This document shows, piece by piece, positions 15,585-26,935 of a DNA stretch of 64,000 nt. The DNA is from Nostoc sp. RI_552. GTDB lineage: Bacteria > Cyanobacteriota > Cyanobacteriia > Cyanobacteriales > Nostocaceae. The notes beneath the pieces were generated by a model, which saw nothing but the letters and a program-made list of their open reading frames with translations, was not told the DNA's origin and did not search any database. The stretch covers positions 57,413 to 121,412 of the forward strand of contig WGNO01000026.1 of the NCBI GenBank assembly GCA_016124525.1. Direction: 5' to 3'. The position numbers were made by a program, and so were the translations under genes. Each line of letters starts with the position of its first letter. The stretch's first letter is position 1.

Positions 15585-17486
15585 CTACTTACTTTCGGTA
15601 AAATCAGCGTCAATTACGTCATCACCGCCACTTGGGGGAGTTGAACCACCATTTTGAGATCCAGTACCCGCAGCTGCATCACCACCTGCTTGTTGATAGA
15701 TGTTGCTACCAACTGCAAACAATGCTTGTTGCAATTCTGGTGTCAGCTTCTTGATTTGCTCATCGTCTTCTTTGCCAATGGCTTCACGTAGGTCTTTGAC
15801 CAAACCTTCCACTTTGGTCTTGTCAGCTTCAGGAACTTTATCACCTAATTCTTGCAGCTGCTTCTCGGCCTGGTAAGCCAAGGAATCGGCTTGGTTTTTG
15901 CGTTCAATCCTTTCACGACGTTCTTTGTCAGCAGTAGCGTTTTGTTCTGCTTCTTTCACCATTCGGTCAACGTCGGATTTATCCAAAGTAGAAGCGCCAG
16001 TAATGCTAATGGATTGTTCCTTACCAGTACCTTTGTCCTTAGCGGTAACGTTGAGAATACCATTAGCATCAATATCAAAGGTCACTTCAATTTGTGGTAC
16101 GCCCCTTGGAGCTGGAGGAATACCATCAAGTCTAAAGGTTCCTAAGCTCTTGTTATCATTTGAAAACTCTCGTTCACCTTGAAGGACGTGAATTTCCACA
16201 TTGGTTTGTCCATCTACTGCGGTGGAGAATACTTCTGATTTCTTTGTTGGGATTGTGGTATTGCGGGGGATAATTTTGGTCATTACACCGCCCAAGGTTT
16301 CTACACCCAAAGACAGTGGACTTACATCCAATAGCAAGATACCTGTGACATCACCCGCTAAAACACCTGCTTGAATAGCTGCACCAACTGCTACTACTTC
16401 ATCAGGGTTAACACTTTGGTTAGGTTCTTTACCTAATATTTGCTTCACTACTTGTTGCACAGCGGGAATGCGGGTAGAACCACCAACTAGTACAACTTCA
16501 TGAATATCGCCTTTGGCTAATTTAGCATCTCGAATGGCGTTTTCAACAGGGATGCGGCAACGGTCGATCAAGTCCGAGCAGAGTTCTTCAAACTTACCAC
16601 GGGTCAGAGTTGTATCCAGGTGCTTTGGACCATCCTGGGTAGCAGTAATAAATGGCAAGTTGATTTCTGCTTGGGTGACGCTAGAAAGCTCAATTTTGGC
16701 TTTTTCTGCGGCTTCAGTCAAACGTTGTAATGCTTGTTTATCTTGACGTAAGTCAATACCTTCTTCTTTTTTAAATTGTTCTGCCAAGAAATCGACTATT
16801 TTCTTGTCAAAGTCGTCACCACCTAGGTGAGTATCACCAGAAGTAGCCAGTACTTCAAATACTCCATCGCCTACTTCTAGTATGGATACGTCGAAAGTAC
16901 CACCACCAAGGTCGAATACTAAAATGGTTTCGTTGCTTTTCTTATCAAAACCATAAGCTAGAGAAGCTGCGGTAGGCTCGTTGATGATCCGCAAAACTTC
17001 AATACCTGCAATTTTACCAGCGTCTTTTGTAGCTTGTCGTTGGGAATCATTAAAGTATGCTGGAACAGTGATGACAGCTTGGGTGACGGTTTCACCAAGA
17101 TATTTGCTGGCATCTTCAACCAGTTTGCGAAGAACTTTTGCAGAAATTTCTTCAGGAGCAAATTGTTTGCCAGCGCCTGGGGAATCTAGCTTAACGTTAC
17201 CACCGCTACTCAGTACTTTGTAGGAAACTTCTGTGGTTTCTTTAGTTACTTCGTCATAGCGTCTGCCAATAAAGCGTTTGACTGAGTAAAACGTATTTTC
17301 AGGGTTCATCACCGCTTGACGTTTGGCGATTTGACCAACCAAGGTATCACCATTTTTGGCAAATGCCACAACTGATGGTGTTGTCCGAAAACCTTCTGCG
17401 TTAGCAATAACTGTGGGTTTACCACCTTCCATAACTGCTACGCAAGAGTTCGTTGTACCTAAGTCAATTCCAACTACTTTTGCCAT
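15585..17486 (-). CDS. dnaK: Molecular chaperone DnaK (Hsp70)
   Basis: A 633-residue Hsp70 of normal length. The ATPase domain opens with [19 protein letters not shown], has the phosphate-2 motif [13 protein letters not shown] and the [10 protein letters not shown] segment. The substrate domain begins near [19 protein letters not shown], and the C-terminal tail ([13 protein letters not shown]) is typical of DnaK. Several DnaK paralogues are usual in cyanobacteria; this one looks like the canonical essential type (DnaK2-like). The neighbours lack grpE and dnaJ. It is transcribed toward cnfR. Confidence 0.96.
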   Translation of the reverse strand: MAKVVGIDLGTTNSCVAVMEGGKPTVIANAEGFRTTPSVVAFAKNGDTLVGQIAKRQAVMNPENTFYSVKRFIGRRYDEVTKETTEVSYKVLSSGGNVKLDSPGAGKQFAPEEISAKVLRKLVEDASKYLGETVTQAVITVPAYFNDSQRQATKDAGKIAGIEVLRIINEPTAASLAYGFDKKSNETILVFDLGGGTFDVSILEVGDGVFEVLATSGDTHLGGDDFDKKIVDFLAEQFKKEEGIDLRQDKQALQRLTEAAEKAKIELSSVTQAEINLPFITATQDGPKHLDTTLTRGKFEELCSDLIDRCRIPVENAIRDAKLAKGDIHEVVLVGGSTRIPAVQQVVKQILGKEPNQSVNPDEVVAVGAAIQAGVLAGDVTGILLLDVSPLSLGVETLGGVMTKIIPRNTTIPTKKSEVFSTAVDGQTNVEIHVLQGEREFSNDNKSLGTFRLDGIPPAPRGVPQIEVTFDIDANGILNVTAKDKGTGKEQSISITGASTLDKSDVDRMVKEAEQNATADKERRERIERKNQADSLAYQAEKQLQELGDKVPEADKTKVEGLVKDLREAIGKEDDEQIKKLTPELQQALFAVGSNIYQQAGGDAAAGTGSQNGGSTPPSGGDDVIDADFTESK

Positions 17487-18082
17487 TTTAAGTGCTGGCT
17501 CCGTATAACTACAAATGAATGAATGGGAGGGAATATAAGGGACTAAATTTTAAACTAACTCGTTTAAAAAACAGTTAGTTCAACATTAACAACCTTTAGT
17601 TAGGCTTCCTTGCGGTGAAAACCTCAAGTTATCCTGATACATATACTGAAAAGTTCAGTTATAGCCGATGCATTAAGGACGGTTTCCCGATCCTTGGACG
17701 GTACGGTTAATTTTAAAGGATGTATTTAGTTCGTTCATCGAGAAATTTGCTCTCACTTTGTCTAATGTATGAGAATTAATACTTTCAGTAATTAGGGTGA
17801 ACCGTAATCTCAAAGTGGTGTTTGCCGTCTTTAGATGTAACAAACCATAGATTTACCCAGGATAAATAGCCAAAAAAATGGATTATGTAATCAATAACAG
17901 CTTTACATCATATGCTATCCTTTAAATGGGCTTTTTATAGTACATCAGTATTGCTATATTGAGTTGGTACATCACACTTGAACTGTTGAACAAATTACCC
18001 AGGCGTTAAATTTTACAAAAACTTTACACAGATCTGAATAAGCCAAATATCATCATCTTTAAGTTTGACAAGTTTAAATTCT
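17487..18082. promoter_or_regulatory. 596-bp divergent region between dnaK and the dihydrouridine synthase
   Basis: No ORF. It should hold the heat-responsive dnaK promoter. The CIRCE element (TTAGCACTC-N9-GAGTGCTAA) was looked for and is absent, so HrcA control is not supported. Nothing else was recognised. Confidence 0.4.
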
Positions 18083-19135
18083 ATGGTTACACTTTCTCCT
18101 ACTTTAAAAGCTAGACTCTCTCAACCTCTGAAAATTGGCTCTTTTGAGGTTAACAGTCGAGTTCTTCAATCGCCTTTATCTGGGGTAACAGATATGGTGT
18201 TTCGTGGTTTGGTACGTCGCTATGCTCCAGATTCGATGTTGTATACAGAAATGGTAAATGCTACCGGGTTGCACTATGTCAAAGAATTACCGAAAATTAT
18301 GGAGGTGGACCCCAAAGAACGACCCATTAGTGTTCAATTATTTGACTGTCGCCCGGATTTTTTAGCAGAAGCAGCCATTAAAGCAGTTGGCGAAGGTGCT
18401 GATACTGTTGATATTAATATGGGTTGCCCGGTGAATAAAATTACTAAAAATGGCGGCGGTTCGTCTTTACTCCGTCAACCAGAAGTAGCCGCAGCTATTG
18501 TGCGGGAGGTAGTTAAAGCTGTTGATGTCCCCGTTACGGTGAAAACCCGCATTGGTTGGAATGATCAAGAAATTACCATTGTTGATTTTGCTAAGGGCAT
18601 GGAAGATGCTGGGGCAAAAATGATTACGGTACATGGACGCACCCGCGCTCAAGGGTACAATGGCAATGCCCGATGGGAATGGATAGCCCGTGTCAAAGAA
18701 ATTCTTTCTATTCCCGTAATTGGAAACGGTGATATTTTTTCAGTAGAAGCTGCTGTCAAATGCTTAGAACAAACGGGGGCTGATGGGGTAATGTGTTCTC
18801 GTGGGACTTTAGGTTATCCGTTTTTGGTAGGAGAAATTGACCATTTCTTGAAGACTGGGGAAATATTACCAGCACCAAATCCAATTCAACGTCTGCAATG
18901 TGCCAGAGATCATTTACAAGCATTGTGGGAATATAAAGGCGATCGCGGTGTACGTCAAGCCCGTAAGCACATGACTTGGTACGCCAAAGGTTTTGTTGGT
19001 GCTGCTGAGTTACGGGGACAGTTAAGTGTAATTGAAACAGTGCACCAAGGTTTAGATTTAATTGACCGAGGAATTGAGGAGTTGAATCATAGTTATGAAC
19101 CTATGGAGGAAGAAACTAATTTGCAAGTTGCTTAA
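18083..19135 (+). CDS. dus: tRNA-dihydrouridine synthase, DusB-like
   Basis: The ATG at 18083 is preferred to an in-frame TTG at 18065; the product has 350 residues. It is an FMN-dependent TIM barrel that reduces uridine to dihydrouridine in tRNA D-loops. Visible: APLSG-type opening LQSPLSGVTDMVFRGL; DINMGCPVNKI with the catalytic Cys (about residue 115); KTRIGW; VHGRTRAQGY; and GNGDI for FMN binding. The C-terminal helical domain is present. The best match from memory is the DusB subgroup. The gene stands alone between dnaK and the CyRepA1-like gene. Confidence 0.92.
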   Translation: MVTLSPTLKARLSQPLKIGSFEVNSRVLQSPLSGVTDMVFRGLVRRYAPDSMLYTEMVNATGLHYVKELPKIMEVDPKERPISVQLFDCRPDFLAEAAIKAVGEGADTVDINMGCPVNKITKNGGGSSLLRQPEVAAAIVREVVKAVDVPVTVKTRIGWNDQEITIVDFAKGMEDAGAKMITVHGRTRAQGYNGNARWEWIARVKEILSIPVIGNGDIFSVEAAVKCLEQTGADGVMCSRGTLGYPFLVGEIDHFLKTGEILPAPNPIQRLQCARDHLQALWEYKGDRGVRQARKHMTWYAKGFVGAAELRGQLSVIETVHQGLDLIDRGIEELNHSYEPMEEETNLQVA

Positions 19136-19237
19136 TGTTGCTCGTTATCTATTTCCCTCAATAAATTTACTTTTTTAATGACACAATCCGTGGATATTAT
19201 TATCACCTTTGATTTTATTTCACTGTGATTTTTGTAT

Positions 19238-22200
19238 TTAACAATACACGAGATAATGTGTCTTTTTGTTACTAGTATTTTTTATACTGGCTAACAGTAA
19301 TTCATCTTGTTCTTGCCAAGCTGTAAATATCTTCTCCCTACCATCAAAGAAGGTTGCTGAATCAATTTTATAAAACTCATTTACCCGTTTCAACTTTAAA
19401 CCCATTAAATTTAACAGTCGGCTTAGTATATTTATTGGTGAAATATTGCCTTTTCCCTTAATTAAATCAATACCAAGTAATCTTTTGATATGTTTACTAT
19501 GCTGCAATGCTATATCTTTCAGCCATAGTAAATCACTATCATGTTCTGTAAATTTTCTTTTTGGTTCTAAAAATTGCACCATTCCCAACGCTCTCATAGC
19601 TTCAACTTTGCAGGTATAAGTTTTTAAATCGGGGAGAAAAACTTTACCATCACCACACAATAATTGTTGATGCCATTCTTGGTGATCTCTGACATGAAAA
19701 TACTCACTTTCATGAGTAAGATAATAATGAATGAGTAATTGAAAATAGTAACCTTTTTCATCCTTCAACTTTAATAAAGGAGTAACGGAAATGCCATATT
19801 TTTGTTTAAGTTTATATTTGTCAATTTGGTGTCGTTCTGCTTCTGAAAGAGAATGTTTATTTAATAATTGGTCATATTCAACATAAGTAATATCTGGTGC
19901 TTTAGCTACAGCAGTGGCGGCTGATAACTGATGTTGTTGCTTAATTTCTCTAATTTGGTATTTAATATCTTTAGCTTTTTGACGCTTTTCTGCCCAATCT
20001 TTTTGCACTTTAAGGATTTCTACAACCAATCTTTTACGATTTTCTATATCCTGGGAATCTGTTGCTAAAAATGCGAGGCGCAAGTCACGGATAATGTTAT
20101 TGTGAACAGCGTTACTTCGCATCCATATTTGATGTCCATCGGCTATTAAACCATCTTGCATTGACTGCCGATACAAACGAATAGAAGCGTTTACCCTAGC
20201 AGAAAATTTTGCCCAAGTACGCAAATGTATGGGGTCATAAACTAATGGTAAATCTACATCTATTCTATGTAACGGACTCAGCAGGGCTAAATTTTCTTTT
20301 TGATTTTCTTGATACCAATCAGATAGTAGTCGATAATTTGTGCTACCACTACCAATTAAACTTATTCCTCGCTTGGCACACCAGACAACACGTGGTATGT
20401 CATCTCGTACTCTTGCTAATGCCTGTCGTGCTTCTGAATCAGGAATCACTCCTTGAAAAATACCATAAACTCGGTCGAAATGTTGGATATCAATACTAAT
20501 TCCTGTACCAAGGCTAGGAGTAACAAAAACCGTATCATATTCAGGAATTTTTTGATTAATATCTCCAACAAAATCAACCGCTGGATGACCAGGTGTGCTG
20601 GTTGTACGACTACTAATTACTATAGATTTAGGAAATTGCTGGCGTAGTTTTTCTAAACGCTCTTTCAAGTATCCTTCAATGGTTTCACAACTATAACGAC
20701 CAGAACGGCTATCAGTAGTAACGTAGCATTTACGTCCTGCTATTAAATCTAATTCTAATTGATGAATCAATGGTGTGGGGTTAGGAGAATCATAAAAAGT
20801 TACATTCCAGCCTCTCTGGGGTTTCCATTGATTTATTAGTACCCAAGGGGTTAATTTAATTCCTGATAATCCTTGTAAGTATTCTAAAGATACGTCTGAT
20901 AAGTCAGCGTCTTGAGCAATTACTAACCCTCCAGTTGTCAAAACTGTAGAAATTAATTGTTGAAATAGTTTTAGAATTTTAACTCGTTTATCTTGACAAG
21001 TATTGCTGTTAAGTAAATGCCACAAAGATTGTTCTACTTCATCTAAAATTAATATTGCTCCTCGCCAATGTTGAGGGTTAAGTTTCCAAATAGAATCAAC
21101 ACATAAACCGAAAGACTTAGTTTTTTTCAATGGCTCGCTGATCATAGGTAAAGTGTTATCTGCTAGCTTTGAACTTTCGGTATGATTAAATCCCCATTGA
21201 ATACCAATTTTCTCACACAAAAACCGACCTAGTTGAATCCTGTGTGTAATTAATAATACAGGTCTATTTGCAGTTTTAGCTGTGTTAACAATGGTTTGCA
21301 GTGCTGTGGTTTTTCCAGTACCTTTGGCTGACTTGACTCCCACTAATCCAGCAGTAGGATAATATATATTTTCTAAGTAAGGACAGTTGAGTGTGAGTGC
21401 AGGGAGAATAGTTAACTGAGTATGGGGTTTGCTTTGGGCTAAATAAATTTCTAAATCTGTACTTTGGCGATAAACTTTCTCGAAAGCATTTGCACCTTTA
21501 GCAACAATTAACTCATCAACACCTTTCTCTATTCCTGGAAGTTCCATAACTTTGACAGGGCATTTTTTTTCTTGCAATAAACAACCGAGTTGGGAAATGG
21601 CATTATTGATAGCAGCAATTTTTCTGGGATGAGTTTCAAAATCAAAGCAAATAAAAAAACGACGCTTGGTTATAGCAAAGGCTGCTAAGTCAGGAATCAA
21701 CTGGCGACTGGTCACTTTACCGAATATATCTTTAACAACCCGATAACCACTGGTAATTCCCGGAATGGCGATGGCTATGTATCCTTGTGTTAATAATGCT
21801 GCTGCTTTCTTCGCGCCCTCGCAAATAATTACGGGTAAATCCTGTTCCATTACCCATGGCCAAAATCCCTCAGCACATCCATGGAGATCAATGTTGATAT
21901 TGCTGGGCATGGGTAGATTATACCGTTGAGAGACTTGCTGCCAAATTTTTAATGTTACCCGCAGACAAAATACCCTTGTTGGTGTACTGGGTGGATGTTC
22001 GTACTTGATGGATTTACCATTTTTATTGATTCGAGGTTGGTTTGGTTTAAAACATCCCCATTCCATGGATTGCCAATTATTGAGAGGATCTAGACCAGAA
22101 CACCACCAACCGCCTGCGGTGAGGTGATTATAGCGCTTTAACCAACTATTTTTCACCATTCCACTGTTAGTACGGGGAAGATGCTGAGAAATTAATAGAT

Positions 22201-22312
22201 ACTCATAGGCTGATACGTCTTGGAGAGATTTAAAATTTAATTGAGCTAAGTGTAAATCTATACTACTACTCTTGACTAATTCCTCAAGGTGTTGGCTGTG
22301 TAAAGATTGCAT
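19238..22312 (-). CDS. Plasmid replication protein, CyRepA1 family (TOPRIM-like plus helicase)
   Basis: A 1024-residue protein. Residues about 145-280 form a TOPRIM-like DUF3854 domain (LPVIICEGAKKAAALL with Glu165; ICFDFE with Asp224; KGVDELIVAKG). A P-loop helicase follows: Walker A GVKSAKGTGKTTAL near 325-338, Walker B AILILDEVEQ near 419-428, and an arginine motif RQALARVRDD. The C-terminal third is basic and helical. This architecture is that of CyRepA1 replication initiators on cyanobacterial plasmids, with primase- and helicase-like modules. Here the flanks are ordinary chromosomal genes and no par, mob or toxin genes are seen. It may be a remnant of an integrated plasmid or a domesticated gene. 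The frame is intact. Confidence 0.85.
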   Translation of the reverse strand: MQSLHSQHLEELVKSSSIDLHLAQLNFKSLQDVSAYEYLLISQHLPRTNSGMVKNSWLKRYNHLTAGGWWCSGLDPLNNWQSMEWGCFKPNQPRINKNGKSIKYEHPPSTPTRVFCLRVTLKIWQQVSQRYNLPMPSNINIDLHGCAEGFWPWVMEQDLPVIICEGAKKAAALLTQGYIAIAIPGITSGYRVVKDIFGKVTSRQLIPDLAAFAITKRRFFICFDFETHPRKIAAINNAISQLGCLLQEKKCPVKVMELPGIEKGVDELIVAKGANAFEKVYRQSTDLEIYLAQSKPHTQLTILPALTLNCPYLENIYYPTAGLVGVKSAKGTGKTTALQTIVNTAKTANRPVLLITHRIQLGRFLCEKIGIQWGFNHTESSKLADNTLPMISEPLKKTKSFGLCVDSIWKLNPQHWRGAILILDEVEQSLWHLLNSNTCQDKRVKILKLFQQLISTVLTTGGLVIAQDADLSDVSLEYLQGLSGIKLTPWVLINQWKPQRGWNVTFYDSPNPTPLIHQLELDLIAGRKCYVTTDSRSGRYSCETIEGYLKERLEKLRQQFPKSIVISSRTTSTPGHPAVDFVGDINQKIPEYDTVFVTPSLGTGISIDIQHFDRVYGIFQGVIPDSEARQALARVRDDIPRVVWCAKRGISLIGSGSTNYRLLSDWYQENQKENLALLSPLHRIDVDLPLVYDPIHLRTWAKFSARVNASIRLYRQSMQDGLIADGHQIWMRSNAVHNNIIRDLRLAFLATDSQDIENRKRLVVEILKVQKDWAEKRQKAKDIKYQIREIKQQHQLSAATAVAKAPDITYVEYDQLLNKHSLSEAERHQIDKYKLKQKYGISVTPLLKLKDEKGYYFQLLIHYYLTHESEYFHVRDHQEWHQQLLCGDGKVFLPDLKTYTCKVEAMRALGMVQFLEPKRKFTEHDSDLLWLKDIALQHSKHIKRLLGIDLIKGKGNISPINILSRLLNLMGLKLKRVNEFYKIDSATFFDGREKIFTAWQEQDELLLASIKNTSNKKTHYLVYC

Positions 22313-22665
22313 AAGTATGGTAAGAGCCTTGAACGGAATACGATGGATTTAAAACTTACCACGCATTTGTTTGTTTTTTATGGAAGAGATTACGAAGGTT
22401 TGATGATGGTTTTTTAACTTCGTTTTAGTGAATACATCGGTGAATCATCAAGTGTATGGTTCTGTGAGAGTATGTTGGTGAAGTGATAAGCTTGTATTGT
22501 AATAATTGTGGATTATTATTTTTGAGATTTCAGTAAATTTTCTCAATTTGCAGGAGCGATCGCTTGTCAGAATCTCCTTGACTGTAAGGTAGGAAATTGG
22601 TCATGAGCGATCGCTTTAAAAAACATATCAAAGTTTCTGATCTGTCTGTGAGGATGCCAGTTTTC
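22313..22665. other. 353-bp intergenic region with two HIP1 sites
   Basis: No ORF. Two copies of the palindrome AGCGATCGCT lie about 55 bp apart (around 22556 and 22605). HIP1 is the abundant genome-wide cyanobacterial octamer, so this is not a specific regulatory signal. The rest is AT-rich. Confidence 0.5.
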
Positions 22666-24135
22666 TTATTCCTCCATACTAGTAACTTTGTATTCCCCAG
22701 CCCTTTGGTTCTGTTGTGGTATGGGGGTAGTTTCTGGAAGTAATGGAGGTAAAGCAGGAGATACTTTAATATTGGGCAGTTGTTCAGGGTCGAAATATTT
22801 TTTTAATCCTGGTTCTTGAGGATCAGGAGCGATTTTTGTGGGTAACGATGTTGATTCTTTATCTGTTGGCGTTACCTCTGGTCTTTGTTCCTCTGGGGGT
22901 GAATCACTTACTGGTGCTTGTGGTTCTTTAACTTCAGGGGTGGGAATTATTGCCGGTTCTCCTTGTGATGCAGGGGTCTCAATCATCTCTGGTAGTGTGG
23001 GGGGTACAGTGGGTGAAGGTGCAACTACTGGCGCTTGTGGTTCTTCAACTTCAGGGGTGGGAGTTATTTCCGGTTCTTTTAATTCTGTTGGCGGTATTTC
23101 TGGAACTTGACTTTCAGGAATAACCTGGGGCTGTGGTTCTGGCGTAGGTTCAGTGACTTGTTTCTTAGCAATGTAATCAGGGTCTACAATACTACGCACT
23201 TCATCCGCCTTCAATTCTCCTCTGACAATTTTTGCCAGAGTGTCTTGACCATTGGGTTGGTAATTAATCAGTCTAGCTGTGGTATTGAAAGCATTTTTGA
23301 GGGGATTTCCTTGATTATCAAGAAATTCTAGTTTTACCCAGTTTTTACCAGGTTTGAAGCCCTTGAGGTAAACTGCTTGCCAGCGATCGAAAATGAAGCT
23401 TTCACCATTAATCGTGCAACGGATGCGCCAATCGCTGACTGTGTCGTTGGGGTTATCTTCAGAGACCAGGTGCAGAGGAGCGTTGGTTAAGTAAAAGTCT
23501 AATAGGATTGGTTCTGCGCCATAATTCCCTTTGGGACGGCTGTAGGTTAGCACTGGCAGAGTAGGATCAGGGTTATTATCATCAGTTTTGGTAAAAATAT
23601 GAAATGTTGTCTGGGCATAAGCACCTTCATTTTTAAAGCTTTCGTGCCAAGGACGAGAAGCAAAGGCCCGCAGGGTATGTGTACCTGGAGAGAGGTCTGG
23701 TAAGATTAAGGGTTTGTTTACGTCGTAAACCGCTATGTAAGGTTGATTGTCAAGAATTACGTGGAGATGAGGCCCTAGTTCTAGTTGAGGATCTTTAAAT
23801 ATTGGTAAGTCCTTCACCTCAAAGCTGACTGTGACTGTATTGTTTTGCAGAATTTCATCTGGTTGGGGAGTAACTATTGTCACCTGGGGTCGATGATTCT
23901 CCAGACTTAAACGTAGTTCTTGGATTACTTCTGGTGGGGAAATTTCGGAAAATTTTTTAGATATCTGAGAAATTTCGGAAGGGTTATTTATATGGCTTAC
24001 AGGGACTTCTTGACTAGCAACTTTTTCGGCACAACTGGTTAAACTCAATACTAGCACCAATGCCATGAGCCACTTAAAAAGAGTCAATCTCATCGAAAAT
24101 ATCGGATTTAACACCGCTTGCTGCCACGATTTCAT
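22666..24135 (-). CDS. Proline-rich lipoprotein of unknown function
   Basis: The ATG at 24135 is chosen because AAGGA lies 8 bases before it; the first in-frame ATG (24144) would overlap that site. The 489-residue product has an N-terminal hydrophobic segment ending in a lipobox (LVLSLTSCAE), so it is probably lipid-anchored. Residues about 75-300 form a beta-rich extracytoplasmic region (TVTVSFEVKDLP, GPHLHVILDNQPYIAVYDV, PGTHTLRAFASRPWHES). The last 170 residues are Pro/Glu/Thr-rich and low in complexity, with an internal duplication (PTPEV-EEPQAPV and PTPEV-KEPQAPV). The tail could span peptidoglycan. I do not recognise a named family. Confidence 0.75.
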   Translation of the reverse strand: MKSWQQAVLNPIFSMRLTLFKWLMALVLVLSLTSCAEKVASQEVPVSHINNPSEISQISKKFSEISPPEVIQELRLSLENHRPQVTIVTPQPDEILQNNTVTVSFEVKDLPIFKDPQLELGPHLHVILDNQPYIAVYDVNKPLILPDLSPGTHTLRAFASRPWHESFKNEGAYAQTTFHIFTKTDDNNPDPTLPVLTYSRPKGNYGAEPILLDFYLTNAPLHLVSEDNPNDTVSDWRIRCTINGESFIFDRWQAVYLKGFKPGKNWVKLEFLDNQGNPLKNAFNTTARLINYQPNGQDTLAKIVRGELKADEVRSIVDPDYIAKKQVTEPTPEPQPQVIPESQVPEIPPTELKEPEITPTPEVEEPQAPVVAPSPTVPPTLPEMIETPASQGEPAIIPTPEVKEPQAPVSDSPPEEQRPEVTPTDKESTSLPTKIAPDPQEPGLKKYFDPEQLPNIKVSPALPPLLPETTPIPQQNQRAGEYKVTSMEE

Positions 24136-24663
24136 GTATTTCATCCTTGTGAGAGTTGTCAGTAACTGACTAAGTTATTGTGGCTTAAACTGTGCACCTG
24201 ACACCATAGCCCAAAAGATGAAATTCTCCTACACCTGACAACATTTTCTTTTCGGCTTCTCAGGTAATTTTACAATAATTAATATTTCCTTGATTTTTTT
24301 TAAGGTAGCAATTGAAACATAATTTTTTTTAGGGGACTATTAAATTGCATGATCTACATAAGTTATGTTGAACTGTTGAACCATAAATATTACGAATTGT
24401 TAGGCTTTGTAAATTAAATGAAGAAAATCTTGACTTTTAGCTCAAAACTTGGAATATGAAAAGCTTATAAGGCAATTATTTCAGCTAATTTGAATTATTG
24501 TTAAAATGTGTTTAACAATGCACCAGTAATGACTCTATAATTCAACAGAAACAAACTTCCACATAGACTCTTCATCACTGCTCCAGGAGTTTCTGTAGTT
24601 TGCGAGTAGGGTTAACTGTGTGGTATTTATGATTCCTCATTCCTTATCAAGAGAGGAGGTCGA
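24136..24663. promoter_or_regulatory. 528-bp region upstream of psaA
   Basis: This divergent region carries the psaA promoter(s) and leader. GAGAGGAGGT just before the psaA ATG is a very strong ribosome binding site. A 13-bp palindrome (GTCAGT-A-ACTGAC, 24158-24170) lies close to the lipoprotein start and may serve that gene. No HLR1 high-light box was found by eye. Confidence 0.45.
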
Positions 24664-26922
24664 ATGACGATTAGTCCTCCGGAGCGAGAGGAAAAGAAGG
24701 CAAGAGTCATAGTCGATAAAGATCCGGTTCCTACCTCATTTGAAAAATGGGCAAAGCCGGGACACTTCGACAGATCTTTAGCCAAAGGTCCTAAAACCAC
24801 CACATGGATTTGGAACCTTCATGCCCTCGCCCATGACTTTGATACACATACCAGCGATTTAGAAGACATTTCCCGCAAAATATTCGCAGCCCACTTCGGC
24901 CACTTAGCCGTAGTAGCGATTTGGTTAAGCGGAATGTTATTCCACGGTGCTAAGTTCTCGAATTACGAAGCTTGGTTAAGTGATCCCTTAAATGTGAGCC
25001 CCAGCGCTCAAGTGGTTTGGCCTATTGTCGGACAAGACATTTTAAATGGTGATGTCGGGGGAGGATTCCACGGTATACAGATCACCTCGGGCTTGTTCCA
25101 AGTATGGCGGGGCTGGGGCATTACCAGCTCATTCCAGCTCTATGTAACAGCTATTGGCGGCTTGGTACTAGCGGGCTTGTTCTTATTTGCTGGTTGGTTC
25201 CATTACCATAAACGCGCTCCCAAACTGGAATGGTTCCAGAATGTAGAGTCAATGCTGAATCACCACTTGGCAGTATTGCTAGGTTGTGGTTCCTTGGGAT
25301 GGACTGGACACTTAATTCATGTGTCAGCACCAGTAAACAAACTCTTGGATGCAGGTGTCGCTGCTAAAGATATACCCCTGCCTCATGAGTTCATTCTGAA
25401 CAAAGACTTGTTAACAGATTTGTATCCCAGCTTTGCTAACGGGTTAACACCATTCTTCACCTTGAATTGGGGTCAGTATGCTGACTTCCTTACCTTCAAG
25501 GGCGGTTTAAACCCTGTAACAGGGGGCTTGTGGATGACCGATATTGCCCATCACCATTTGGCGATCGCGGTTCTGTTCATCATTGCAGGTCATATGTACC
25601 GTACCAACTGGGGTATTGGTCACAGTATTAAAGAAATCCTGGAAAACCATAAAGGTCCATTCACAGGAGAAGGTCATAAAGGTCTGTACGAAAACCTGAC
25701 CACATCTTGGCACGCTCAGTTAGCAACTAACCTTGCTTTCCTGGGTTCGCTGACCATCATCATTGCTCACCATATGTACGCAATGCCTCCGTATCCGTAC
25801 TTGGCAACGGACTACGCAACGCAGTTGTGTATATTCACTCACCATATGTGGATAGGTGGATTCTTGATTGTTGGCGGTGCGGCTCACGCGGCAATTTTTA
25901 TGGTGCGGGATTACGATCCTGTTGTTAACCAAAACAACGTGCTAGATCGTGTGATTCGTCACCGGGATGCTATCATTTCTCACCTGAACTGGGTGTGTAT
26001 TTTCCTGGGCTTCCACAGCTTTGGACTGTACATCCACAACGATACAATGCGTGCCTTGGGTCGTCCCCAAGATATGTTCTCCGATACGGCAATTCAGTTA
26101 CAACCGGTATTTGCTCAGTGGGTGCAAAACCTGCATACCCTAGCACCTGGTGGTACTGCTCCCAACGCCTTAGAACCAGTTAGCTATGCTTTTGGTGGTG
26201 GTATTTTGGCTGTAGGTGGCAAAGTAGCAATGATGCCTATTGCTTTGGGTACAGCGGACTTTTTAGTTCACCACATCCACGCCTTCACCATTCACGTCAC
26301 GGTCTTGATTCTGCTCAAGGGTGTGTTGTTCGCCCGTAGTTCTCGTCTGATTCCAGACAAGGCGAACTTAGGCTTCCGTTTCCCTTGCGACGGTCCTGGT
26401 CGTGGCGGTACTTGCCAAGTATCTGGTTGGGACCATGTGTTCCTCGGATTATTTTGGATGTACAACTCCCTATCTATTGTCATCTTCCACTTCAGTTGGA
26501 AAATGCAATCAGATGTCTGGGGAACAGTAGATGCAGCAGGTAATGTGTCTCACATTACCTATGGTAACTTTGCCCAAAGTGCCATCACTATTAACGGTTG
26601 GTTGCGTGACTTCTTGTGGGCTCAATCTGCACAAGTAATCAACTCCTATGGCAGTGCTTTATCTGCCTACGGTCTACTCTTCTTGGGCGCTCACTTTGTT
26701 TGGGCATTCAGTTTAATGTTCCTGTTCAGTGGTCGTGGCTACTGGCAAGAATTGATTGAGTCCATTGTTTGGGCACACAACAAACTGAAAGTAGCACCAG
26801 CAATTCAGCCTCGGGCTCTGAGCATCATTCAGGGTCGAGCTGTAGGTGTGGCTCACTACCTCTTAGGAGGAATTGTGACAACCTGGGCATTCTTCCACGC
26901 ACACATCCTTTCAGTAGGGTAG
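24664..26922 (+). CDS. psaA: Photosystem I P700 apoprotein A1
   Basis: A 752-residue, 11-helix thylakoid protein. With PsaB it binds P700, the A0 and A1 acceptors and the FX cluster. The FX loop [18 protein letters not shown], with two Cys, is intact. Many chlorophyll-ligating His lie in motifs such as [19 protein letters not shown] and [19 protein letters not shown]. Length is normal. An unusually good Shine-Dalgarno (GGAGG) precedes the ATG. It is followed by psaB after 128 bp; the two are normally cotranscribed. Confidence 0.99.
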   Translation: MTISPPEREEKKARVIVDKDPVPTSFEKWAKPGHFDRSLAKGPKTTTWIWNLHALAHDFDTHTSDLEDISRKIFAAHFGHLAVVAIWLSGMLFHGAKFSNYEAWLSDPLNVSPSAQVVWPIVGQDILNGDVGGGFHGIQITSGLFQVWRGWGITSSFQLYVTAIGGLVLAGLFLFAGWFHYHKRAPKLEWFQNVESMLNHHLAVLLGCGSLGWTGHLIHVSAPVNKLLDAGVAAKDIPLPHEFILNKDLLTDLYPSFANGLTPFFTLNWGQYADFLTFKGGLNPVTGGLWMTDIAHHHLAIAVLFIIAGHMYRTNWGIGHSIKEILENHKGPFTGEGHKGLYENLTTSWHAQLATNLAFLGSLTIIIAHHMYAMPPYPYLATDYATQLCIFTHHMWIGGFLIVGGAAHAAIFMVRDYDPVVNQNNVLDRVIRHRDAIISHLNWVCIFLGFHSFGLYIHNDTMRALGRPQDMFSDTAIQLQPVFAQWVQNLHTLAPGGTAPNALEPVSYAFGGGILAVGGKVAMMPIALGTADFLVHHIHAFTIHVTVLILLKGVLFARSSRLIPDKANLGFRFPCDGPGRGGTCQVSGWDHVFLGLFWMYNSLSIVIFHFSWKMQSDVWGTVDAAGNVSHITYGNFAQSAITINGWLRDFLWAQSAQVINSYGSALSAYGLLFLGAHFVWAFSLMFLFSGRGYWQELIESIVWAHNKLKVAPAIQPRALSIIQGRAVGVAHYLLGGIVTTWAFFHAHILSVG

Positions 26923-26935
26923 CAATTCAGTTCAA

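Noticed and set aside
17487..18082. CIRCE element upstream of dnaK
   Set aside because: Neither TTAGCACTC nor GAGTGCTAA is present in the region.
20209..20647. Plus-strand frames inside the CyRepA1-like gene
   Set aside because: Antisense to an intact long gene, with no Shine-Dalgarno or family signal.
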